Source: Nocardioides daeguensis (GTDB taxonomy: Bacteria > Actinomycetota > Actinomycetes > Propionibacteriales > Nocardioidaceae). From it: DNA of 64,000 nt. The stretch spans positions 171,210 to 235,209 of the forward strand of contig NZ_JAHTKU010000003.1 of the NCBI RefSeq assembly GCF_019192965.1, written 5' to 3'. Position numbers and translations under genes: made by a program. Positions 17,490-29,327 of this stretch are shown here, piece after piece (the stretch's first letter is position 1; each line of letters starts with the position of its first letter). Under the pieces are notes generated by a model, which searched no databases, had not been told where the DNA came from, and saw only the letters and a list, made by a program, of their open reading frames with translations.

Positions 17490-17615
17490 CGTCGTCTCCT
17501 CCGTCGGTGCGGCGCGTGTTCGCCGATGTCGCCGACGCTAGGAGTCCCCAGTGGCTGCGGGCATCGGCGCCGACGCGCAGTCGGAGCCCGCCCGGGGTCA
17601 GTGGACGCGTACGCG

Positions 17616-18695
17616 TCAGCCGCGCGGGTCGAGCCCGAGGACGCGGCACACCGCGGCGGCGCGCGCCGTACGCCCGGACAGGCCGAGCTTGAGGTAGACG
17701 TTGTGGAAGTGACGCTCGACGGTGCGCACGCTGAGCGTCAGCCGGTCCGCGATCGCCGCGTTGTCGAGCCCCTCGGCGGCCAGCAGCAGGATCTCGCGCT
17801 CGCGGGCCGAGAGGTGGTCGGCCGGGACGACGACGCGATCGGCCGCGAGGAACCCGGCGACCTCGTCCCGGAACACCGGCCAGGCCGGCTCGTCGGCGAG
17901 CAGCACGTGGTTGCGGGAGTCGAGCATCACCAGACGTGCGCCGGGGATGGCGGCGGCCAGACGCGGCCCCCAACCGGGCGCCACCCGGTCGCCCTCGGCG
18001 TGCAGGACCAGCGTGGGTGCGGTGATGCCGGGCAGCAGGTCCCGGACGTCGACGGCGTGGCGCGCGATCCGGCTGCACACGGCGTTCTCGGTGTTGGTCG
18101 AGGTGCGCTGCAGCTCGTCCATCCAGGCCATCTGCTGCTCGGTCGCGTCCGGGATGAAGGCGTTGGTGAACACCCGCCGGAACAGCGGGTCGGGCCGCGC
18201 CCAGCCGGCCCGGATCATCGCCAGGAACGCCGCCTCGGCCGCCTCGTCCTCCTGCTGGATGCCGCCACCCGCCATGCCGCCGTACAGCACCAGCCGGCTC
18301 ACCCGCTCCGGGTGAGCGCGGGCGTACGCGACCGCGACAGGCGCGCCACCGGACATCCCCAGCACCGCGAACCGCTCGAGCCCGGTCGCCTCGACCAGCG
18401 TCTCCAGGTCGGCCAGCCGCCGCTCGAGGGAGAAGTCGGCGACCTCCCACTCGGACAGCCCGAACCCGCGCTCGTCGTACCGGACGACGGTGGCCACCTC
18501 GCCCAGGTCGTCGAGGAAGTGGCGCCACACCGGACTCTGCCAGTCGTGCTGCAGGTGACTGAGCCAGCACGAGACGATGAGCAGCGGCGGACCGGCCCCG
18601 TGGCGCGCCCAGGCGAGCCGCACGCCGTCGTCGGTGCGACAGAAGCGGACCTCCTGGGTCACGGCCTTCGCCACGAACCGCAGCGTACGCCGCAC
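17616..18695 (-). CDS. alpha/beta-hydrolase fused to a LuxR-type DNA-binding domain
   Basis: 359 aa. Residues about 15-285 form an alpha/beta hydrolase: oxyanion region, nucleophile elbow GMSGGAP (near 114), acid in HAEGDRVAPG and His in SRNHVLLADEPAW. Residues about 295-355 are a LuxR/GerE helix-turn-helix (LSAREREILLLAAEGLDNAAIADRL...VERHFHNVYLKLG). This is a one-component regulator whose sensor is an enzyme-like fold, possibly binding or hydrolysing an ester or lactone signal. The elbow keeps a Ser, so catalysis is possible. Target genes are unknown; proline catabolic genes follow on the same strand upstream of it. Confidence 0.85.
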   Translation of the reverse strand: MRRTLRFVAKAVTQEVRFCRTDDGVRLAWARHGAGPPLLIVSCWLSHLQHDWQSPVWRHFLDDLGEVATVVRYDERGFGLSEWEVADFSLERRLADLETLVEATGLERFAVLGMSGGAPVAVAYARAHPERVSRLVLYGGMAGGGIQQEDEAAEAAFLAMIRAGWARPDPLFRRVFTNAFIPDATEQQMAWMDELQRTSTNTENAVCSRIARHAVDVRDLLPGITAPTLVLHAEGDRVAPGWGPRLAAAIPGARLVMLDSRNHVLLADEPAWPVFRDEVAGFLAADRVVVPADHLSAREREILLLAAEGLDNAAIADRLTLSVRTVERHFHNVYLKLGLSGRTARAAAVCRVLGLDPRG

Positions 18696-18730
18696 CGCGG
18701 GTCGACCGTCAGGACTTCCTCACCCCGGGC

Positions 18731-18793
18731 CGTTGAGTCGCCACTTTCTCCCGTTGAGTTGCCACTTTCTCCCGTTGAGTTGCCACATCCTCA
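18731..18793. repeat. three tandem copies of a 21-bp repeat
   Basis: Units begin at 18731, 18752 and 18773 with CGTTGAGT(C/T)GCCACTTTCTC; the third decays after CGTTGAGTTGCCAC. Further TTGAGT and CTCAAC words follow to about 18845 (CCTTGAGTCCGG, AGCTCAACGG, GACTCAACAG), so the whole 158-base gap is built from related TTGAGT/ACTCAA motifs. It lies between the 3' end of pruA and the 5' end of the hydrolase-LuxR gene, so it may be a multi-site operator for the latter. Confidence 0.8.
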
Positions 18794-18853
18794 ACCCGCC
18801 CCCTTGAGTCCGGCAGCTCAACGGTGAGTTTGCGCCGACTCAACAGATCAGGA

Positions 18854-20491
<1,638 letters not shown>

Positions 20492-20523
20492 GTCAGTCCT
20501 CTCGGTGGGGGAAGCGAAACAGG

Positions 20524-21459
20524 TCAGCGGCGCGCGAGGGCGCGCAGGAAGAAGGCGACGTTGGCGGGGCGCTCGGCCAGCCGCCGCATGAAGTACCCGT
20601 ACCAGTCGGTGCCGAACGGGACGTAGACGCGCATCCGCACGTCCTGGTCGATCATGCGCTGCTCGAGCTCGGGGCGTACGCCGTACAGCATCTGCGCCTC
20701 CCAGCGGTCCGCGTCACGGCCGGCACCCACCGCCGAGGCCACCGCACGCTCGAGCATCGCCGGGTCGTGGGTGGCGATCATCGGGTAGCAGTCGGAGGCC
20801 ATCAGCGCGTCGATCGCGCGCTCGTAGGCGTGGTCGACCTCGGCCTTGCGCTGCAGCGCGACCGACGCCGGCTCGCGGTAGGCGCCCTTGACCAGCCGGA
20901 TCCGGGCGCCCGTGCCGTCGAGGTCGGCGATGTCTGCGGGGGTACGGCGCAGGTTGGTCTGCAGCACGTTCCCGACCGACGGGTACGACACACGCAGGGC
21001 GGCGCCGATCGCGAGCGTCGAGTCGACGGTCGTGTGGTCCTCCATGTCGAGGGTGAGCGTGCAGCCGAGCGCCGCGGCCGCGTCGGCGATCTCGGCGGCG
21101 TGGTCGGTCGCGATCGTCGTACCGCCGGGGAGGGCCTGGCCCATCGCGGACAGCTTGAGCGAGACGTCGGCGCCGGCGGCACAGCCGGACTCGGCGAGGG
21201 CGGTGAGCAGGTCGCGGTAGGCGTCGCGCATCGCGCGGGCGCCGGCCAGGTCGAGGACGTCCTCGCCGAGCACGTCGATGGTGACCGAGCGGCCGCCGGC
21301 GACCAGCCGGCGGGTGGCGGCGACCGCGTCGGCGGTGGTCTCGCCGGGGACGAACCGGTCGACGACCTTGCGGGTGATCGGGAAGGACTCGACCGCGCGG
21401 CGGGCCCGGGCGCTGCGGGAGGCGCGGTTCAGGGTGTGGCTCAGGGCCTGGTCCAGCAT
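20524..21459 (-). CDS. proline dehydrogenase (monofunctional, FAD-dependent)
   Basis: 311 aa TIM-barrel PRODH. Signatures include DVSLKLSAMGQ, the LTLDMEDHTTVDSTL block, VLQTNLRRTPADI, RIRLVKGAYREP and the C-terminal YVPFGTDWYGYFMRRLAERP that closes on proline. Oxidises proline to pyrroline-5-carboxylate and passes electrons to the quinone pool at the membrane. First gene of the operon with pruA, divergent from the PucR-type activator. Confidence 0.94.
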   Translation of the reverse strand: MLDQALSHTLNRASRSARARRAVESFPITRKVVDRFVPGETTADAVAATRRLVAGGRSVTIDVLGEDVLDLAGARAMRDAYRDLLTALAESGCAAGADVSLKLSAMGQALPGGTTIATDHAAEIADAAAALGCTLTLDMEDHTTVDSTLAIGAALRVSYPSVGNVLQTNLRRTPADIADLDGTGARIRLVKGAYREPASVALQRKAEVDHAYERAIDALMASDCYPMIATHDPAMLERAVASAVGAGRDADRWEAQMLYGVRPELEQRMIDQDVRMRVYVPFGTDWYGYFMRRLAERPANVAFFLRALARR

Positions 21460-21463
21460 GTCT

Positions 21464-21480
21464 CCACGCTAGGAGCGTGG
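21464..21480 (-). promoter_or_regulatory. hairpin at the proline dehydrogenase ribosome-binding site
   Basis: CCACGCT-CCT-AGCGTGG on the transcript is a perfect 7-bp stem with a 3-base loop whose last bases belong to the GTGGAG just upstream of the ATG at 21459. Folding would partly cover the ribosome-binding site, or the DNA palindrome could be a protein site. Confidence 0.4.
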
Positions 21481-21541
21481 CGGATCACACGAAACCGACA
21501 TCTGCCACATCTTTCGACCGCCACGGTGTGACACTTGTCCA

Positions 21542-22687
21542 GTGACCTCACTCGACGACCTCGTGGAGGACATGGCCCGCCTGACCGACGCGCCCTGCAC
21601 CCTCGAGGACCCCGACTTCCGGCTGATCGGGTTCTCCGACCACCGCGGTGACGACGTCGTCGACTCCATCCGGCAGCGCTCGATCCTGCAGCGCCGCTCG
21701 AGCGACGAGGTGCGCTCGTGGTTCCGCGGCCAGGGCATCGAGCACTCCCCCGGCCCCCTGCGGACGCCGGCCGACCCGGACCTCGGGATCGTGGCGCGGC
21801 TCTGCGTCCCGGCCCGGCACCTGGACCGGGTGCACGGGTACTTCTGGCTGATCGACCCCGACGGCCGGATCCCGGAGTCCACCTGGCCGGAGGCGACCCG
21901 GATCGCGGAGTCCGCGGCCCGCCTGCTCAGCGTCGCCGAGCGTCGCCAGGCCCACCGCGACGCACTCTTCCGCGAGCTGGTCGACGGTGGTCGTCTGGCT
22001 GCCCGGGAGTCGGCCGTCGACCTGGCGCAGGCCGGCGGGCTCGACCTGCAGGAGCCGGTCACGTGCGTGCTGCTCGAACGCCCCGAGCTGCTCGACCAGG
22101 TGGCCAGCCGCCCGTCACGCGCCGGCCTGGTCTGGGTCCGGTCCAGCCCCGGCGTGGCCTGCGCGGTGGCCCGCGCTTCCCTCGTCGCCGAGACGGACGG
22201 GCTCACCGACCTGCTCGGCGCCCTCGGCCTCGGCCGCCGCGTCGACAGCCTGGACCGGGTCACCCGCGCCGCCACCGGCCCCACCGTGCCCGGGGTCGAC
22301 GCGTTGGCCGCGGCCCACCGCGGCGCCCGGGTCAGCCTGCGCGTCGCCCGCACCGCCGAGCCCGGCACCGTCGTGCGCTGGGAGTCCCTCGGTCCGCTCG
22401 CGCTGCTCGGCGTCTCCCGCGACGACGACCTCGAGGCCGCCGTCATCGACCCCGGGGTGCGCGGCTTCCTCGCCGCCGCGGCCCCCGACGTCCTCCACAC
22501 CGTCCGGGTCTGGCTCGACGAGGCCGGCAGCGCCGGACGTACGGCGGCCCGGCTCGCCGTGCACCGGCAGACCGTCTACCACCGGATCGGACAGGTGGAG
22601 GAGGCCACGGGCTACGACCTGGGCCGCGGCCCGGACCGGCTTCGCCTGCACCTCGCGCTGGAGCTCGCGCCGTACCTCAGCCGATGA
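21542..22687 (+). CDS. PucR-family regulator, probable activator of proline catabolism
   Basis: 381 aa from GTG 21542. The N-terminal part (MTSLDDLVEDMARLTDAPC-) is a GAF-like sensor, the middle is GGDEF-like-CdaR spacer, and the C-terminal PucR/CdaR HTH reads VRVWLDEAGSAGRTAARLAVHRQTVYHRIGQVEEATG. Divergent from the proline dehydrogenase gene with 82 bases between starts; in actinobacteria a PucR protein at this position (PutR/PruR type) activates the pair in response to proline. Confidence 0.87.
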   Translation: MTSLDDLVEDMARLTDAPCTLEDPDFRLIGFSDHRGDDVVDSIRQRSILQRRSSDEVRSWFRGQGIEHSPGPLRTPADPDLGIVARLCVPARHLDRVHGYFWLIDPDGRIPESTWPEATRIAESAARLLSVAERRQAHRDALFRELVDGGRLAARESAVDLAQAGGLDLQEPVTCVLLERPELLDQVASRPSRAGLVWVRSSPGVACAVARASLVAETDGLTDLLGALGLGRRVDSLDRVTRAATGPTVPGVDALAAAHRGARVSLRVARTAEPGTVVRWESLGPLALLGVSRDDDLEAAVIDPGVRGFLAAAAPDVLHTVRVWLDEAGSAGRTAARLAVHRQTVYHRIGQVEEATGYDLGRGPDRLRLHLALELAPYLSR

Positions 22688-22724
22688 TCCCCGCAGCCGG
22701 TGACCGCCACGAGAAGCCGGCGGC

Positions 22725-23192
22725 TCACACGACCAGGTCGAGCCGGTGCTCGGCGCCGTTGATCGTGAAGCTGTCGCCGGCCTTCAACCCGGCGATCGCC
22801 GCGTGCAGCGGCGCATCGGCGGCGATCCCCTCGAGCGTGGTGCCGTCGACGTCGAACGCCTCGGCCGCCACTCCGACGACGTAGTGGTCGCCGCCGAAGG
22901 ACACGATCGAGCCGTCCGCCACGACCTGGGTGGGCGTGACGTCGAGCGCCTCGACGAGCGCCAGGTCCGCCTGCCGTCGCGCCACGATCCCGCCGAACAG
23001 CCGGACCAGGTCACCCCCGGCGTCGGACTGCGAGAGGCCGTCGGTGTCGTGCACGTCGTCGGGGTCGAGCTCGGCCGCCCCGCGCTGGTCGGCCACCGCT
23101 TCCCGGGCGCTGGCCAGGGCCGCCTCGGCCCGGCGGCGCAGCGCATCCTTGACCCGCAGCTTGCGGTCCTCGTCCCAGGTCATGTCGTCCAT
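22725..23192 (-). CDS. GreA/GreB-family transcription elongation factor-like protein
   Basis: 155 aa from ATG 23192 (AGGA upstream), preferred over the longer frame. N-terminal coiled coil (WDEDRKLRVKDALRRRAEAALASAREAVADQ) with an acidic hinge (ELDPDDVHDTDG), then a globular C-domain (VTPTQVVADGSIVSFGGDHY...IAADAPLHAAIAGLKAGDSF) typical of Gre factors and Rnk. Length matches Gre proteins. Family role: binds the secondary channel of RNA polymerase and alters pausing or cleavage. Whether the tip keeps the two catalytic acids is unclear. Confidence 0.75.
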   Translation of the reverse strand: MDDMTWDEDRKLRVKDALRRRAEAALASAREAVADQRGAAELDPDDVHDTDGLSQSDAGGDLVRLFGGIVARRQADLALVEALDVTPTQVVADGSIVSFGGDHYVVGVAAEAFDVDGTTLEGIAADAPLHAAIAGLKAGDSFTINGAEHRLDLVV

Positions 23193-23448
23193 CTGTGCCG
23201 TCCTGTCGATCGCGCCGTTCACCGGAACCATGGAAGCACGGACTCGACGCGACGGCTCGCCGTCCGGCCAATTCGGTGGAGGTCACCGCACGCGCCGACG
23301 TACATTCGAGGGGTCGGACCTCGCGCAGAGGTCTCCTGCCCTTCATGCCTTCGTGGCCGAACGGAAATACGGACCCTGGACGATCCCTCCGACAGGCACC
23401 GTAGGGCCGAGCGGCGACGGCAGCGAGCAAGAAGGGGTGACGGCAGCC

Positions 23449-23889
23449 ATGGCGAGCGTGATGCTGCTCAACGCCTCCTACGAGCCGCTCGGCACGGTGA
23501 GCTTCCAGCACGCCGTGCGGATGCTGTTCCGCGAGGTCGCCACCGTCGAGGAGGCGCACGACGACCGGATGATCGGCCCGCACCCGTGGCCGCGGGTGAT
23601 CCGGCTGGTGCGCTACGTCGCCGCGAAGTGGATGTATCGCCCCGCGGCGTACTCGCGCAGCAACGTCCTCAAGCGCGACCGTCACCGGTGCGCCTACTGC
23701 GGCGACCACGCGACGACGATCGACCACCTGGTCCCGCAGAGCCGTGGCGGTGGCTGGACCTGGCTCAACACCGTCGCGGCGTGCAGCCCGTGCAACGGGC
23801 GCAAGGCCAACCGCACGCCGACCGAGGCCGGCATGCGGCTGCGGCTCGACCCGTTCGTGCCGACCCGCGCCCAGCTGGCCCTCGGCTGA
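23449..23889 (+). CDS. HNH endonuclease
   Basis: 146 aa. Zinc-bound HNH module: CAYCGD, then TIDHLVPQSRGG (the catalytic His), WLNTVAACSPCNGRKANRTP. The N-terminal SVMLLNASYEPLGTVSFQHAVRMLF is characteristic of a widespread actinobacterial HNH family of unknown role. ATG 23449 with GAAGGGG about 10 bases upstream; an in-frame GTG at 23437 is an alternative. Divergent from the Gre-like gene across a 256-base gap in which I see no other gene. Confidence 0.88.
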   Translation: MASVMLLNASYEPLGTVSFQHAVRMLFREVATVEEAHDDRMIGPHPWPRVIRLVRYVAAKWMYRPAAYSRSNVLKRDRHRCAYCGDHATTIDHLVPQSRGGGWTWLNTVAACSPCNGRKANRTPTEAGMRLRLDPFVPTRAQLALG

Positions 23890-23915
23890 GGCGACGCAGC
23901 ACTACAGTTCGGCGG

Positions 23916-24605
23916 ATGCGCACGTCCACGAAGCTCAAGCTCGCCTACGTCGCCCTCGCAGCGGCCGACACCGCCCTGGCGGGGTCACGCCGCCCCTGGG
24001 CGCACCGGGTGCGTCACGTCACCAAGCCGCTGCTGCTGCCGGCCCTCGGCTCCGCGCTGGCGACCGACCCGCGCGCCGCGCGGTCGCCGCTGCGGACCAC
24101 GACGCTCGCGGCGCAGGTCGGGGGCTGGGGTGGCGACGTGCTGCTGCTCGGCGAGGGCGAGCGGGCGTTCGCGGCGGGGGCGACGTCGTTCGGCGTGGGC
24201 CACCTCGCCTACCTCTCCGGCTTCCTGCGCCACCGCGACCGTCGTACGCCGATCACGGCGAGCCGCACCGCCCGCGTCATCGGGGGTCTGTGGGCGGCCA
24301 GCGGGCCGGTCGTCGCGGCGAAGGCAGCGGGCAGGGACCCCCGGCTGGGCGCGACCCTGCTCGGCTACTCCGCGCTGCTGGCCGCGATGGCTGCGGCCGC
24401 CTCCCACCTCGACCCGGCGCTGCCCCGGGACGCCCGGCTGCTGAGCGCCGCCGGCGGCGCGATGTTCCTGGCCTCCGACGCCGTCCTCGGCGCCCGCACC
24501 TTCCTGCTGCCCGACGCGCCCGAGCGGCTGGAGTCGGTCGTGATGGCGACCTACACCGGCGCCCAGCTGCTTCTCGCCGAGGGCGCGGCGCGCGCCGGTC
24601 GGTGA
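23916..24605 (+). CDS. YhhN/lysoplasmalogenase-like membrane protein
   Basis: 229 aa, about seven to eight hydrophobic segments. The family landmarks TKPLLLPALGSAL and GDVLLLGEGERAFAAGATSFGVGHLAYL (with the conserved D and H) and the late FLASDAVLGARTFL are all present. YhhN proteins include lysoplasmalogenase TMEM86; the bacterial substrate is unknown. It follows the HNH gene by 26 bases on the same strand. Confidence 0.82.
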   Translation: MRTSTKLKLAYVALAAADTALAGSRRPWAHRVRHVTKPLLLPALGSALATDPRAARSPLRTTTLAAQVGGWGGDVLLLGEGERAFAAGATSFGVGHLAYLSGFLRHRDRRTPITASRTARVIGGLWAASGPVVAAKAAGRDPRLGATLLGYSALLAAMAAAASHLDPALPRDARLLSAAGGAMFLASDAVLGARTFLLPDAPERLESVVMATYTGAQLLLAEGAARAGR

Positions 24606-24717
24606 CCCCTCCCGCTGCCGCGCCGATACCGACCTCGCGCCGCGGTGTCTCATATCCCAGACACCGCGGCGCCCCTCGCGGTTCCGTCGCGGTCCGCGAT
24701 CCGGTGCACTGGTCACG

Positions 24718-25293
24718 ATGAGCACCGAGCCGAGGACGACGATCAGGCGCGCCACCGACCTCCCGCGGGCCCCGTGGCGCAACGGCCGGGGGATGACCAC
24801 CGAGATCGCCCTCGGCGGCACCCCCGATGACTTCACCTGGCGGGTGAGCCTCGCGGAGGTCGCGCAGAGCGGTGACTTCTCGGCGTTCCCCGGCATCGAC
24901 CGGATCATCGTGCTGGTCGAGGGCTCCACGATGACGCTGCGGCTGCCCGACCGGACCCGCGTGCTGCGTCGCGACGAGCCGTTCGCCTTCGACGGCGGCG
25001 TGCCCGTGCGGTGCACCGTCGAGCAGCCCACCCGCGACCTCAACGTGATGACCCGACGGGGCGCGGCGCGGGCCACCGTGGACGTGCGGGTGCTGGCGGA
25101 CGGCGACGCGCCGGTCGTCGTACCGGCGGCGGGGACGGTGGTCCTGGTCGTCCTTGAGGGCACCGTCCGGCTGGGCGCGACCGACGACACCACCTTGGGG
25201 GCGGGCGACGTCGCGACCACGGGCGAGCGGGTCGAGCTCACCGGCGCGGCTCGGCTGGCGCTCGCCCGGATCGTGCTCAGTCCAGCGGTGTGA
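24718..25293 (+). CDS. hutD: HutD/Ves-family cupin-like protein
   Basis: 191 aa. The HutD signature APWRNGRGMTTEIALGG and FTWRVSLAEVAQSGDFSAFPGIDR are clear, as is the two-cupin fold with VQPTRDLNVMTRRG-like core. HutD is associated with histidine utilisation, possibly limiting its rate, but no other hut gene is in the window. Its end overlaps the end of the convergent RTX-protein gene by 17 bases. Confidence 0.87.
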   Translation: MSTEPRTTIRRATDLPRAPWRNGRGMTTEIALGGTPDDFTWRVSLAEVAQSGDFSAFPGIDRIIVLVEGSTMTLRLPDRTRVLRRDEPFAFDGGVPVRCTVEQPTRDLNVMTRRGAARATVDVRVLADGDAPVVVPAAGTVVLVVLEGTVRLGATDDTTLGAGDVATTGERVELTGAARLALARIVLSPAV

Positions 25294-26749
25294 TCGTCCA
25301 GGTGTAGGCCAGGGTGTCGTCCGCCTCGCCGGACTGGGAGTCCTGGTGCCCGGCCAGCGGGGTGGCGAGGTCGGCGGGGTTCCAGTCCGCCACCACCTCG
25401 CCCTGAGTGTCGGCGTGGACCTGGTGCGGCTCCTCGCCCCAGGGACAGGTCGCCGTCGCGGTCAGGTCGGCCAGGCCGCCCCACTGGAAGCGGTAGGCCC
25501 GGCCGGGCTCGTCGAGGGCCAGGACGAAGGACAGGTCACCGTCCTCGAGGGGGCCACTGCCGTTGATGGTGCAGTACTGCGAGTGGCCCTCGGCGTGCCA
25601 GGTCCCGCTGAGACCGGCGCCGAGGAAGTACCAGGTGACGCCGTCCTGGGCGAGCGTGCTGACGACCTCGCCCGTGAGCGACCAGACGGTCGTGGTCTGG
25701 TCGCTGTCCCCGACCGTGTGCACCGCGGTGCCCTCGAGGTGCACCCGCCATCGGGCGGGCAGGGCGCCCGCGCGGCAGGAGATCTGCTCCTCGGCGTCGC
25801 AGCGGTCCGGGTCGCCCGGGGTGTTCTCGGGCCCCTCGGGCGCACCGCCGTGACAGGTGTCCGCGCCGGGGCCGCCGCGGCAGGTGTCAACCCCGTCGTC
25901 GGCGTCGAGGACGTCGTCCCCGCCCCCGCCATCGATCTCGTCGTTGCCAGGTCCGCCGTGCACGTCGGCGTCGTCGCCGTCCCCGAGCAGGATCAGGTCG
26001 TCGCCGAACCCGCCGTCCGCGGCCCCGGGTGCGTCGGCCCCGTCAAGCTGGTCGTCCCCGTCCCCGCCGAGCAGCAGCACCCCCGCCGCCTGCGCGCGGA
26101 GCAGGTCGTCGCCCGCGCCACCGATCAGCTGCGCCCTGGCCGCGTCCGCGACGAGCGCGTCGTTGCCGGCGTCTCCCCACACCTGGTCGCCGACACCCCC
26201 GTCCGTCCAGAGCCGGTCCGCGCCGTCGTCGCCGTGCAGGATGTCCGAACCCGCGCCGCCATGGAGGGCGTCGTCGCCGGGGCCGCCGTCGAGGCGGTCG
26301 TCGTACGCGCCGCCGGTGAGCCGGTCGTCGCCGGCGCCGCCCGTGATCGTGACGCCGCGCGCGGTCGTCTGGAGGACGTCGTTCCCCACTCCGCCCTCCA
26401 CGCGGTCGCCGGCGCCGTTGCCTGCGACCCGGTCGGCGCCGCCCTCGCCGAGCAGCCGCGAGCCCCCGGTGGACCCCGAGACGATCACGTCCTTGCCGCC
26501 GCCACCGCAGATGACATCCCGGCCGCCGCGGCCCAGGATCCGGTCGTCGCCGCCGCGGCCGACGATGACGTCCTTGCCACGAGTGCCGCGCAGGACGTCG
26601 TCGCCGCTGGTGCCGACGATGGTGGCGCGCAGTCCCCCGCAGCGCGGCTTCGCGGCGGCGTCGGCCGCCGGGACCGGGACGGCGAGGGCCGCCACGAGGG
26701 CGGCCAGGCCGCCGAGGGCGCGCAGGCGCCGGCTGGTTCGGGGATGCAT
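25277..26749 (-). CDS. secreted calcium-binding RTX-repeat protein
   Basis: 490 aa. A cleavable Sec signal (MHPRTSRRLRALGGLAALVAALA...ADA, about 31 residues) precedes a run of hemolysin-type nonapeptides from about residue 45 to 300 (GTSGDDVLRGTRGKDVIVGRGGDDRI and many more GGxGxD units), which bind Ca2+ and form a parallel beta roll outside the cell. The last 190 residues hold Cys pairs (CRGGPGADTC, CDAEEQISC) and a lipocalin-like or beta-rich domain of unknown function. No type I secretion genes adjoin; the Sec signal explains export. Start ATG 26749 with GAGGAA upstream. Confidence 0.82.
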   Translation of the reverse strand: MHPRTSRRLRALGGLAALVAALAVPVPAADAAAKPRCGGLRATIVGTSGDDVLRGTRGKDVIVGRGGDDRILGRGGRDVICGGGGKDVIVSGSTGGSRLLGEGGADRVAGNGAGDRVEGGVGNDVLQTTARGVTITGGAGDDRLTGGAYDDRLDGGPGDDALHGGAGSDILHGDDGADRLWTDGGVGDQVWGDAGNDALVADAARAQLIGGAGDDLLRAQAAGVLLLGGDGDDQLDGADAPGAADGGFGDDLILLGDGDDADVHGGPGNDEIDGGGGDDVLDADDGVDTCRGGPGADTCHGGAPEGPENTPGDPDRCDAEEQISCRAGALPARWRVHLEGTAVHTVGDSDQTTTVWSLTGEVVSTLAQDGVTWYFLGAGLSGTWHAEGHSQYCTINGSGPLEDGDLSFVLALDEPGRAYRFQWGGLADLTATATCPWGEEPHQVHADTQGEVVADWNPADLATPLAGHQDSQSGEADDTLAYTWTITPLD

Positions 26750-26911
26750 GGGTTCCTCTGGTGACCGGAGCGGACAGGAGCGTCCCCAGCATCGAGACCC
26801 CCGGCGCCGGGCACCATCCCGGAACCCGGGGGTGCTTCGGGACCCAGAAAGCTGGGGGCGCCGCCGGCAGGAATCCGGGCCCGGCGCAGGTTACCGGCCG
26901 GTAAGTAGTGA

Positions 26912-28600
<1,689 letters not shown>

Positions 28601-28620
28601 GCGTCGGCCTCCCCGGTCGC

Positions 28621-28656
28621 CGCGGCCCCACCGCCTTGGGGGGTGGTGGGGCCGCG
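28621..28656. terminator. bidirectional terminator
   Basis: CGCGGCCCCACCGCC pairs with GGTGGTGGGGCCGCG (15 bp, one wobble) around a 6-base loop, between the convergent cholesterol oxidase and response-regulator genes. Confidence 0.8.
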
Positions 28657-28667
28657 GTGCGCCCGGT

Positions 28668-29327
28668 TCAGGGCGTGCCGAGGCCCGCCTGGCGCGCCCG
28701 CACCACGGCCTGGGCGCGATCGGCGACCTGCAGCTTGGCGTAGACCGCGCTGACGACGTTCCGCACGGTCTTCGGGCTGAGGAACAGGGTGCGGGCGATG
28801 TCGGCGTTGGCGAGACCGTCGGCCAGGAGATCGAGGATCTCCCGCTCGCGCGCCGTCAGCTCCGGGAAGGGGCTCGGGTCGGCCGGCAGGCCACGGTCCA
28901 GGCCCTCGGTGAGGAAGCGGCGGATCCGGCCGGCGACGGCGGCGCCGTACACCGCCTCACCGCGCGCCACGCTGCCCACGGCGGCGAGCAGCTCGGAGCC
29001 GGAGGCGCCCTTGAGCACGTAGCCCCGTGCTCCGGCCCGCAGCGCGGCGAACACCGAGGCGTCGTCCTCGCTCATGGTCAGCACGAGGACGCCGAGGCCG
29101 GGGTCGGCGTCGACCAGCCGGCGGGTCGCCTCGATGCCGGACAGGCCGGGCATCGTCAGGTCCATCACCACGACGTCCGGGCGGGTGTCGCCGACGACGC
29201 GGACGGCCTCCTCGCCGTCCCCGGCCTCGCCGACGACCTCGGCGCCACCGAGGTGCTCGAGGACGGCACGCAGCCCCTCCCGCACCATCGGGTGGTCGTC
29301 GACCAGCACGACCCGCAGTCCGTTCAC
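28668..29327 (-). CDS. NarL-family response regulator
   Basis: 219 aa from GTG 29327. Receiver domain with VVLVDDHPMVREG, phospho-acceptor Asp in VVMDLTMPGLSG (about residue 54), and Lys in GYVLKGAS; LuxR/GerE HTH at about 150-210 (LTAREREILDLLADGLANADIARTL). The start overlaps the kinase stop (GTGA) and has GGAAGGAGG upstream, so it is coupled to and presumably phosphorylated by the adjacent kinase. Confidence 0.92.
   Translation of the reverse strand: MNGLRVVLVDDHPMVREGLRAVLEHLGGAEVVGEAGDGEEAVRVVGDTRPDVVVMDLTMPGLSGIEATRRLVDADPGLGVLVLTMSEDDASVFAALRAGARGYVLKGASGSELLAAVGSVARGEAVYGAAVAGRIRRFLTEGLDRGLPADPSPFPELTAREREILDLLADGLANADIARTLFLSPKTVRNVVSAVYAKLQVADRAQAVVRARQAGLGTP

Noticed and set aside
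18731..18793. CRISPR array
   Set aside because: Repeat units are directly adjacent with no spacers, and no cas gene is present.
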